This document shows, one piece after another, positions 1 to 6,707 of a stretch of 64,000 nt of DNA. The stretch comes from Microbacterium sp. (GTDB lineage: Bacteria > Actinomycetota > Actinomycetes > Actinomycetales > Microbacteriaceae). The stretch covers positions 1 to 64,000 of the forward strand of contig NZTV01000111.1 in the NCBI GenBank assembly GCA_002703245.1, written 5' to 3'. The first letter of the stretch is position 1. Each line of letters starts with the position of its first letter. The position numbers and the translations under genes are program-made. Under the pieces are notes generated by a model that saw only the letters and a program-made list of their open reading frames with translations, did not search any database and was not told the DNA's origin.

Positions 1-273
<273 letters not shown>

Positions 274-304
274 TCATCCCGCGTTCACATGTATGTGACA
301 GAAA

Positions 305-567
305 GTGTCCGAATACGAGGTCGGCCAGGACGGCGGGTACATCTCGCATGTCAACTCGACGTATCCGGCGAGTGTCGGCGGTGTCGCCGTGCAGGTGGCG
401 GCGCCGACCATCACCCATACGAAGAAGTCCTGCCTTGCCGGCCCCGCCGCGACGAACGACACCCTCCCGTCGCCGGCGAGGCCCTCGGTGTCGACCTGGT
501 GGAGACTGCGACCGCGACCCTCGACCTTCGTCGATGCGTCGGTGCACGCCCGGCCGCATCCGCGTAA
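305..567 (+). pseudogene. possible remnant of a small frameshifted gene
   Basis: From a GTG at 305 the frame has high GC at third positions and reads EVGQDGGYISHVNSTYPASV and onwards to about 460-470. There the coding signal moves to the next frame, reading VAGEALGVDLVETATATLDL and ending at a TAA at 565-567. A stop (296-298) lies just before the start. No domain is recognised. It may be the C-terminal remnant of a secreted or structural protein, or chance. Both halves carry the codon bias of real genes here, which is the only support. Confidence 0.25.
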
Positions 568-602
568 CAGGCCCGTGACACGCGACGCCTAATGTTCACC
601 AC
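564..602 (+). promoter_or_regulatory. GlnR-like box and leaderless promoter of hpxO
   Basis: GTAAC (564-568), six bases, then GTGAC (575-579) resembles the actinobacterial GlnR consensus GTnAC-N6-GnAAC. Ten bases further is a -10-like TAATGT (590-595), and the ATG of hpxO follows 7 nt later with no Shine-Dalgarno. The same box-to-minus-10 spacing (10 nt) and minus-10-to-start spacing (7 nt) occur at allB. GlnR control is an inference from the motif. Confidence 0.55.
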
Positions 603-1781
603 ATGAAGATCGTGATCATCGGCGCCGGTATCGGCGGGGCGAGTGCGGGGATCGCACTGCAGCGCCTGGGCCACGAGGTCGTCCTCTACGACCGGATGCG
701 TGAGAACAAGCCGGTCGGGGCGGCCCTGTCGCTCTGGTCCAACGGGGTGAAGGTGCTGAACTGGCTGGGGTTGGCCGATGAGGTCGCCGCTCTCGGGGGC
801 CGCATGGAGGACATGGCCTATTACGAGGGCGTGACCGGCGAGGAGATGTGCCGGTTCTCCCTCGAACCGGTCACCGCCCTCACCGGACAGCGGCCCTATC
901 CGGTCGCCCGCGCCGACCTGCAGGCGCTGCTGATGGAGACGGTCGGGATGGAGAACATCCACCTGTCGAGCACGGCCACCGGCATCGACGACGACGGGGA
1001 GACGGTCACGGTCACCTTCGCCGACGGATCGACCGACACCGCCGACATGGTCATCGGTGCCGACGGGGCGCGCTCGTTCGTGCGCGACCACGTCACCGGT
1101 GGCGGCATCGAACGCGAATACTCCGGGTACACCAACTTCAACGGACTGGTGCCGGCCAACGAGGCGATCGGGCCCGTCGACCAGTGGACGACCTACGTCG
1201 GAGAGGGCAAGCGGTGTGCCGTGATGCCGGTCGCCGACGACCGCTTCTACTTCTTCGTGGACATCCCGCAACCCTCCGGTGTGCCCTACGACCGCGCCGA
1301 CGGTGTCGCCCCGTTGCGGGAGGCGTTCGGCTCGTGGGCCCCGGGCGTGCAGGCGCTGCTCGACACGATCGATCCGGACGTGTCGCTGAACCGCGTGGAG
1401 ATCTGGGACATCACCCCGTTCCACACGTGGGTGAAGGGCCGCGTGGCGATCCTCGGAGACGCCGCCCACAACACCTCGCCCGACATCGGCCAAGGGGCCT
1501 GTTCGGCGCTCGAGGACTCCTTCGCGCTGGCCATCGCGGTCGCCACCAACACCCTCTCGGTCGAGGACACCCTGCGCCGGTACGAGAAGTCCCGCACGGT
1601 GCGTGCCGGCGAGCTCGTCGACCGGGCGCGCAAGCGGGCCCACGAGACGCACGCGTTCGACCCGGCCGCGACGGAGGCCTGGTACGAGAGCCTTCGGGGG
1701 ACCGACGGCACCGGGATCATCCGAGGGATCGTCGGGAACATCGAAGACAGCCCCGTGAACCTCGGCGTCGGCACCCTCTGA
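603..1781 (+). CDS. hpxO: FAD-dependent urate hydroxylase
   Basis: This flavoprotein monooxygenase oxidises urate to 5-hydroxyisourate with NAD(P)H and O2, a non-uricase route to allantoin. Visible features are the N-terminal Rossmann motif GAGIGGA (residues 7-13), the mid-protein IGADGARS motif and the C-terminal ILGDAAHNTSPDIGQG flavin-ribityl motif. Blocks such as DQWTTYVGEGKR and RFYFFVDIP closely resemble Klebsiella HpxO as I remember it, and the length (392 aa, about 384 there) fits. HiuH, UraD and AllB, which take the product further, lie 2.5-5 kb downstream, so urate is a safe substrate call. The ATG is chosen because a leaderless promoter with a GlnR-like box sits directly before it. 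Confidence 0.93.
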   Translation: MKIVIIGAGIGGASAGIALQRLGHEVVLYDRMRENKPVGAALSLWSNGVKVLNWLGLADEVAALGGRMEDMAYYEGVTGEEMCRFSLEPVTALTGQRPYPVARADLQALLMETVGMENIHLSSTATGIDDDGETVTVTFADGSTDTADMVIGADGARSFVRDHVTGGGIEREYSGYTNFNGLVPANEAIGPVDQWTTYVGEGKRCAVMPVADDRFYFFVDIPQPSGVPYDRADGVAPLREAFGSWAPGVQALLDTIDPDVSLNRVEIWDITPFHTWVKGRVAILGDAAHNTSPDIGQGACSALEDSFALAIAVATNTLSVEDTLRRYEKSRTVRAGELVDRARKRAHETHAFDPAATEAWYESLRGTDGTGIIRGIVGNIEDSPVNLGVGTL

Positions 1782-1799
1782 TCGGGCCGCTCTTCTCTC

Positions 1800-1827
1800 G
1801 TTCGCGCCATCGGCCGAGGGCGCGAAC
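1800..1827 (+). terminator. stem-loop after hpxO
   Basis: A perfect 9-bp stem (GTTCGCGCC / GGCGCGAAC) with a 10-nt loop begins 19 nt after the hpxO stop. There is no U-tract, so it is either a GC-type terminator or a 3' mRNA stabiliser. Confidence 0.5.
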
Positions 1828-1912
1828 GGTTCGGTTGCCGCGAGGTGTCACTTCGGCCGCGACTTCCGACATCCGGTGACACGCGGATGCGGGGACGCCG
1901 CGGCCTCGTCAG

Positions 1913-2700
1913 TCAGGGATGGACGGGGGCGTCGCGGTAGGCCGCGACGGTGGCCGACGATCCGGTGATCGCGAAGCGGTCGGGCAGGTCCTCCGGTGCG
2001 GCGCGATCCCACGCGAACAGGGCGATATCGCCGAGCCGGCCCTGGAGCACCGTGGCCGCCGGGTCGGCGGGCACCTCGGCGGAACGGATGACGCTCCAGT
2101 CGGTCGCCAGATGCCACGTGACCGCCGCGTCGGTCGCGACCAGCGCGAGGGGGGGGAGGCCAGCGGGGCCAGCCCACCGCGCACCGCGCGTGCGAGGAAC
2201 ACCGCGTACAGCTCGTCGACGATGTCTGCGGCCATCTCGGGTCCACCCGCCTCGGGAAGTTCCGGCACCGGTGTCGTGGCCGTGCGGATGTCCCACAGAT
2301 GCTTGCGGGCCTCGTGCGCCTGTCGTCTCGCCCAGAACCCGTTCGTGCCCCCGGGGACGAATGCCCAGCATCCGGTCGCCGGATCCCGCGTCCCCAGTTC
2401 GGTGGCCAGAGCGGCGGAGCCTTCCACGAACCACGCGAAGCGGTCACGTTCGGCGGGGCGGACGTGCTCGGCCCGGTCGACGGCGGCACCCGTGCGCAGC
2501 ACCTCTGTGCACCAGCGCTGGATCTGCCCAAGATGGTCGACCATGCCTCCGACGGTCGGCCACGCGTCCGAGGCGATCGGGGCATCCGGATCGAGTTCTG
2601 CGGCTTCCGCGGCGAAGCGGTCGGAGAGACTGCGGACCGCCTGCGTGAAATCCCCGGTGCCGGGCGTCGGGCCGAGAGGTGCGCGCGCATCGTCGGTCAT
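1913..2700 (-). pseudogene. maleylpyruvate isomerase-like mycothiol-dependent protein, frameshifted in a G8 tract
   Basis: Read from the ATG at 2700, the protein (MTDDARAPLGPTPGTGDFTQ...) looks like the DinB-fold mycothiol-dependent maleylpyruvate isomerase-like family, with an N-terminal helical bundle holding HEARKHLWDIRT. At the run of eight G at 2149-2156 (C8 in the coding strand) the frame shifts. The original frame runs on as low-quality Arg/Pro sequence to 1909. The other frame continues sensibly as LALVATDAAVTWHLATDWSV to a TGA at 1913, the usual C-terminal domain. A one-base correction gives about 262 aa, normal for the family. This is either a sequencing error, a phase-variable tract or a fresh pseudogene. 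The physiological substrate is unknown. Confidence 0.75.
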
Positions 2701-2750
2701 GCGCCCATCCTGACATCAGACACCGCCGTCACTGCGGGTAATGTTGCCGC

Positions 2751-3266
2751 GTGCACGCAGACCTCGCCCGCGCCGAACAGCTCATCGCCGTCGTCCCCGA
2801 CTTCCCCGAACCCGGGGTCCTCTTCCGCGACATCGCCCCGTTGTTGGCCGACGCCGGCGCGTTCCGTGTCTGCGTCGAAGCGCTGGTCGAGCCCTTCCGG
2901 GGTCGGTTCGACGTGGTCGCCGGCATCGAGGCGCGCGGCTTCCTCCTCGCCGGCGCGGCCGCCGTGGCGACCGGCACCGGGATGGTGCCGATCCGCAAGG
3001 CCGGGAAGCTCCCGCGCCCGGCCGCATCCGTCTCCTACGCCCTCGAGTACGGTGAGGCCGCGGTCGAGGCATCGGATGACATCCCCGCGGGGTCTCGCGT
3101 GCTCGTGCTCGACGACGTGCTCGCCACCGGTGGCACCCTGCGCGCCAGCCACCGGTTGCTGGCCGAGCTGGGCGCCGACGTGGTCGGCAGCGCCGTGCTG
3201 CTCGAACTCGAGGCGCTCGGCGGCCGTGCCGTCGCCGGCGACGTGCACACCGTCTTCACCGCCTGA
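2751..3266 (+). CDS. apt: adenine phosphoribosyltransferase
   Basis: The enzyme makes AMP from adenine and PRPP (purine salvage, cytoplasm). The 171-aa protein has the APRT opening LIAVVPDFPEPGVLFRDIAPLL, the GIEARGFLLA block and the PRPP-binding loop VLVLDDVLATGGT with adjacent acidic residues. It has normal APRT length. The GTG start lies 6 nt after a -10-like TAATGT (2739-2744), suggesting a leaderless mRNA. Its place among purine catabolic genes means adenine can be either salvaged here or deaminated by the deaminase homologues further on. Confidence 0.93.
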   Translation: MHADLARAEQLIAVVPDFPEPGVLFRDIAPLLADAGAFRVCVEALVEPFRGRFDVVAGIEARGFLLAGAAAVATGTGMVPIRKAGKLPRPAASVSYALEYGEAAVEASDDIPAGSRVLVLDDVLATGGTLRASHRLLAELGADVVGSAVLLELEALGGRAVAGDVHTVFTA

Positions 3267-3286
3267 CGCCCCCCGATACGGGACAC

Positions 3287-3326
3287 TTGACCCTGACACG
3301 GTGTCAGGGCGTGGGGTGGGATCACC
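3287..3326 (+). promoter_or_regulatory. MerR-type promoter/operator
   Basis: A -35-like TTGACC (3287-3292) runs into a perfect 9-bp inverted repeat, CCCTGACAC-G-GTGTCAGGG (3291-3309), placed where the spacer of a MerR-controlled promoter lies. The merR start codon follows at 3327. This is the standard autoregulatory arrangement of the family. Confidence 0.7.
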
Positions 3327-4133
3327 ATGTTGAGTATCGGAGAGTTCGCCCGGATCGCGGGTGTGTCGGTGAGGATGCTGCGTCACTACGACCGGCTCGG
3401 AATCCTCGTGCCCGCGCGGGTCGACGCGCACAGCGGCTACCGCTCGTATTCGTCCGCACAGCTGCCGCGCGCCAACCAGCTCGTCGCCCTCAAGGACCTC
3501 GGCTTCTCCCTCGAACAGGTGGGGTCGATGTTGGACGACGGACTGACGGCAGAACGCGTGCAGGTGCTGCTCGAAGTGCGGCGTGACGTCCTGCGAGCGC
3601 AGGTCGCGCAGGACTCGCTGCGGCTGGCCCGCATCGAGGCGAAGCTCCGATTGATCGAGAAAGGACCGATCATGTCCGAATTCACCGAAACCGCCCTTCC
3701 CGCCCTCACCCTCGTGGGTGTCGCCACGAGCGTCGCGTCGATCGACGAGATCGAAGGGGACATCGGCCCCCTGTTCGATCGGGTCAATGGTGCGGTCGAC
3801 GCCGTCGCCGCGACGCGGGTCGGCCCGGGCGTTGCGACCTACGACGTCGAGGGCGACGGGATGCGTGTGGTCGTGGGCGAACAGGTCGGCGATGCGCCGG
3901 TGCCGGCAGGGCTGCAGCGCATCGACGTGGCCGCCGCCGACCGTGCGGTCTCGACCCGGCTCGAGGCCCCCGACCTTTCAGGCATCCAAGCCGCGTGGCA
4001 GGGGCTGATGGGCGAGGTCGAACGGCGCGGGGCGCGTCCGGCCGGCGCGGGGCGGGAGATCTACCTGCAGACGCCGTTCGACGGCCCGGACGCCTCGGGC
4101 TGGGTCATCGATCTGCAGCAGCCCGTCGTCTGA
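3327..4133 (+). CDS. MerR-family regulator with GyrI-like effector domain
   Basis: The N-terminal winged helix (MLSIGEFARIAGVSVRMLRHYDRLGILVPA, residues 1-30) plus the SGYRSYSSAQ segment is a MerR DNA-binding domain, followed by a dimerisation helix (about residues 75-115). From residue about 120 on, starting near EFTETALPALTLVGVATSV, the protein looks like a GyrI/AraC effector-binding domain, typical of BmrR/TipA-like multidrug sensors. 268 aa is the usual length for this class. It is probably autoregulated through the dyad immediately upstream. The target genes are not evident; the neighbours are purine genes with their own promoters. Confidence 0.85.
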   Translation: MLSIGEFARIAGVSVRMLRHYDRLGILVPARVDAHSGYRSYSSAQLPRANQLVALKDLGFSLEQVGSMLDDGLTAERVQVLLEVRRDVLRAQVAQDSLRLARIEAKLRLIEKGPIMSEFTETALPALTLVGVATSVASIDEIEGDIGPLFDRVNGAVDAVAATRVGPGVATYDVEGDGMRVVVGEQVGDAPVPAGLQRIDVAAADRAVSTRLEAPDLSGIQAAWQGLMGEVERRGARPAGAGREIYLQTPFDGPDASGWVIDLQQPVV

Positions 4134-4205
4134 GTTCGTCCCCCGGCACCGCCGGCGGAGTCGTACGGCGTCGACGGCGCCTGAGTCGGCCTCCGAATCG
4201 ACCCT

Positions 4206-4290
4206 GTGAACAAGACAGGAGATTTCGCTCGTGGCGCCCCGATATCCCCCCGTATCGGGGCGCTGCGGACGAGTTGCCTGTCTTGTTCAC
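4206..4290. repeat. multi-stem palindromic repeat (ACAGGAGATT family, copy 1)
   Basis: Outer perfect 14-bp arms GTGAACAAGACAGG (4206-4219) and CCTGTCTTGTTCAC (4277-4290) enclose a 5-bp middle stem (4228-4232/4269-4273) and a perfect 10-bp inner stem CGCCCCGATA (4235-4244)/TATCGGGGCG (4253-4262). It sits between the convergent merR and hiuH genes, where it could serve as a two-way terminator. Related arms recur at 51586-51670 and 51777-51858. Confidence 0.8.
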
Positions 4291-4309
4291 GCAGGATCGC
4301 CGAGCCGCG

Positions 4310-4660
4310 TCAGCTACCGCGATAGGTCGAGTACGCGAAGGGGCTGAGCAACAGCGGTACGTGTAGGTGCGGCGTCTCGCCCTCACCCGCCGGGGCGACC
4401 GTGAAGCTCACCGTCACCAGCGGGTAGAAGGCCTCGACATGCTGCGCGTCGAAGTACGCGCCGGTGGCGAAGGTGATCATGTACGTGCCCGGGTCCAGGA
4501 GCGCGGGCCCCAGGGCGAGGCGGCCGTCGTCGTCGGTGAGTCCGTCGGCGATGTGTGCGACCTCACCGGAATCGTGCAGGCGGGCCAGCGCCACGCTGAC
4601 ACCGCGGGCCGGCATGCCACGCGACGCGTCGAGGACGTGCGTGGTCAGGTGCGTGGTCAT
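4310..4660 (-). CDS. hiuH: 5-hydroxyisourate hydrolase (transthyretin-like)
   Basis: This enzyme opens 5-hydroxyisourate, the HpxO product, to OHCU. The 116-aa protein shows the family hallmarks: an N-terminal HLTTHVLDASRGMPARGV block with the catalytic His, and the C-terminal tetrapeptide YRGS preceded by PLLLSPFAYST. The length is typical. The ATG overlaps the uraD stop by 4 bp (4657-4660), so uraD and hiuH are translated together from the promoter near 5190-5290. No signal peptide is seen, so it is cytoplasmic. Confidence 0.96.
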   Translation of the reverse strand: MTTHLTTHVLDASRGMPARGVSVALARLHDSGEVAHIADGLTDDDGRLALGPALLDPGTYMITFATGAYFDAQHVEAFYPLVTVSFTVAPAGEGETPHLHVPLLLSPFAYSTYRGS

Positions 4661-5187
4661 GAGGTGCGTCCTTCCCGGTCGATCCGGTCGTCGCCGTCGA
4701 TCGCGCCGCGGAGGCGGAGCAGGGCGATCTCGGCCAGCTGCGCACAGGCTTCGGCGACCTCCGCGTCGTCGTCGTTGGCCAGTCGTCGTTGCAGCTCGCC
4801 CAGGATCTGATCCGGGGTGCGACCGGCGGCGCGGATCAGGAAGACGCGGTCGAAACGCCGCTCATAGGCAGCGTTCCCGGCGGCGATCGCCGCGACCACG
4901 GCCGGGTCGGCGTCGGTCATCGTCGACTGCTCGCGGCGTGAGGCGGTGGCCTCGGCACCCGCACCCTCGGCTTTCTCGCCGATGCGGGGGTGTTGCGACA
5001 GGGCCTGGCCGAGTTCGTCGGGACCCCATCCCTTCGCGAGCTCCGCGGCACGCGCAGTGAGCATGTCGATCGAGGCATATGGTCGGCCGGCGACCACGGC
5101 GTCGACCCAGGCGGGGACGGCCGCCCACACCCGGGCGATGTCGCGCGCGGTCGCTTCGTCGAGGGAGTTGAAGTCGGAGAGGTACAC
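4657..5187 (-). CDS. uraD: OHCU decarboxylase
   Basis: This enzyme decarboxylates 2-oxo-4-hydroxy-4-carboxy-5-ureidoimidazoline to S-allantoin. Starting at the GTG at 5187, the protein begins VYLSDFNSLDEATARDIARV, the normal UraD start with F-N-x-L, and has 176 aa. It carries the signature HPRIGEKA with the catalytic His, then the SRREQS segment. A longer in-frame extension to 5634 would run through the intergenic region and antisense to allB, so I reject it. It is first in a two-gene unit with hiuH and divergent from allB across a 112-bp promoter region holding a GlnR-like box. Confidence 0.94.
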   Translation of the reverse strand: MYLSDFNSLDEATARDIARVWAAVPAWVDAVVAGRPYASIDMLTARAAELAKGWGPDELGQALSQHPRIGEKAEGAGAEATASRREQSTMTDADPAVVAAIAAGNAAYERRFDRVFLIRAAGRTPDQILGELQRRLANDDDAEVAEACAQLAEIALLRLRGAIDGDDRIDREGRTS

Positions 5188-5260
5188 GCTGGCACGGTAG
5201 CGCGGATCCGTTTCCCGCAGGTGACGGCCGGTCACGACGGCACACAGAATGTTCGTGCAG

Positions 5261-5292
5261 GTAACACCGCGGAAACGCGCCGCGCGTAACGT
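5261..5292 (+). promoter_or_regulatory. GlnR-like box and leaderless promoter of allB
   Basis: GTAAC-ACCGCG-GAAAC (5261-5276) matches the GlnR consensus exactly. A -10-like TAACGT (5287-5292) starts 11 nt downstream, and the allB GTG follows after 7 nt. The box also lies about 75 bp upstream of the divergent uraD start, so it could serve both directions. Confidence 0.65.
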
Positions 5293-5299
5293 CAGGCGC

Positions 5300-6685
5300 G
5301 TGAAACCCGTGCGCACCGCGATCCGCGCTCGACGAGCCTTCATCGACGGATCCTTCCAGCCCGCCACCGTCGTGCTCGACGGCGGGCGCATCGTCGACAT
5401 CCTCGATCCCGCGGAGAAGACCACCGCCCAGTGGCGCGTGCTGGTGCCCGACGACGCCGTGCTGCTCCCGGGACTGGTGGACTCGCACGTGCACGTCAAC
5501 GAACCCGGCCGCACCGAGTGGGAGGGGTTCCGCTCGGCCACCCTTGCGGCGGCGGCCGGGGGGATCACGACGATCGTCGACATGCCGTTGAACTCGGTGC
5601 CGCCCACGATCAGCCCCGGTGCACTGGAGACCAAGCGCGAGGCGGCCCGCGCCTCCGCCTACATCGACGTGGGGTTCTGGGGCGGGGCGGTCCCGGAGAA
5701 CCTCGGGCGACTCGCCCCGCTTCACCACGCCGGCGTCTACGGCTTCAAGTGCTTCCTGTCCCCCTCCGGGGTGGATGAGTTCGGCCACCTCACCGCCACG
5801 CAGATGGAAGAGGCGATGGTCGAGATCGCGGCGGTCGGCTCGCAGCTGATCGTCCACGCGGAAGACCCGACCTTCCTCGGACCGGACGGTCCGCTCGGCC
5901 GCGACTACGAGGGCTTCCTGCGCTCGCGTCCACCGGCCAGCGAAGAGGCGGCCATCACGAGCGTCATCGACGCGATGCGACGCACCGGGGCCCGCGCCCA
6001 CATCCTGCACCTCAGCGATGCGCACGCGCTGCCCGCGATCCGGCAGGCGAAGGCCGAGGGCTTGCCGCTGACGGTGGAGACCTGCCCGCACTATCTGACG
6101 CTCATCGCCGAGGAGATCGCGGACGGTGCCGGGGAGTTCAAGTGTTGTCCGCCCATCCGCGAGGCGGCCAACCGTGACCTCCTGTGGGAGGGTGTGCTCG
6201 ACGGCACCATCGACGGCATCGTCAGTGACCACTCGCCCTCCACGGTCGAGCGCAAGCGTGACGGCGACGGTGACTTCGGGCTGGCCTGGGGCGGTATCTC
6301 CGGCCTCCAGGTGGGGATGTCCGCGGTGTGGACCGAGGCGCGCGCCCGCGGTGTCGCACTGGAGAGGATCGTGCCGCTGTTCTCGACCGGACCCGCGGCG
6401 ATCGCGGGTCTGGACGCCGGACGGATCGAAATCGGCGCCGCCGCGAATCTGACGGTCTTCGGCGTCGATGACGTCTTCCCCGTCGACGCGCGCACGCTGT
6501 TGCACCGCAACCCCATCTCGGCCTACGACGGCCGCACCCTCACCGGCCGTACCCGCCGCACGTGGTTGCACGGATGCTCGGTGTTCGATGTGACCGAGGG
6601 CGGCGCGGGTGAGGCGCCGCAGTGGCGGGGGAACCCCGGCGGCCATCTGCTGGCCCGTGACGACTCCGACGATGCGCGCCGGTGA
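5300..6685 (+). CDS. allB: allantoinase
   Basis: The enzyme hydrolyses allantoin to allantoate. The dihydroorotase-like amidohydrolase fold is shown by the metal-binding SHVHVNEPGRTEWEG (H63, H65), the carboxylated-lysine region YGFKCFLSPSG (K150), HAEDPT, HILHLSD and the SDHSPS aspartate near the C-terminus. NEPGRTEWEG is diagnostic for allantoinase. I chose the GTG at 5300 (461 aa) because it sits 7 nt after a -10 box; a longer version from 5249 would include the promoter. The gene heads a plus-strand run allB, amidase fusion, pucG, allC. Confidence 0.95.
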   Translation: MKPVRTAIRARRAFIDGSFQPATVVLDGGRIVDILDPAEKTTAQWRVLVPDDAVLLPGLVDSHVHVNEPGRTEWEGFRSATLAAAAGGITTIVDMPLNSVPPTISPGALETKREAARASAYIDVGFWGGAVPENLGRLAPLHHAGVYGFKCFLSPSGVDEFGHLTATQMEEAMVEIAAVGSQLIVHAEDPTFLGPDGPLGRDYEGFLRSRPPASEEAAITSVIDAMRRTGARAHILHLSDAHALPAIRQAKAEGLPLTVETCPHYLTLIAEEIADGAGEFKCCPPIREAANRDLLWEGVLDGTIDGIVSDHSPSTVERKRDGDGDFGLAWGGISGLQVGMSAVWTEARARGVALERIVPLFSTGPAAIAGLDAGRIEIGAAANLTVFGVDDVFPVDARTLLHRNPISAYDGRTLTGRTRRTWLHGCSVFDVTEGGAGEAPQWRGNPGGHLLARDDSDDARR

Positions 6686-6707
6686 GCACATGGACGAGGA
6701 TGACGAC

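Noticed and set aside
4657-5634. Extended 325-codon version of uraD
   Set aside because: The extra N-terminus crosses the allB promoter and start, has no family similarity, and the GTG at 5187 gives the normal UraD N-terminus.
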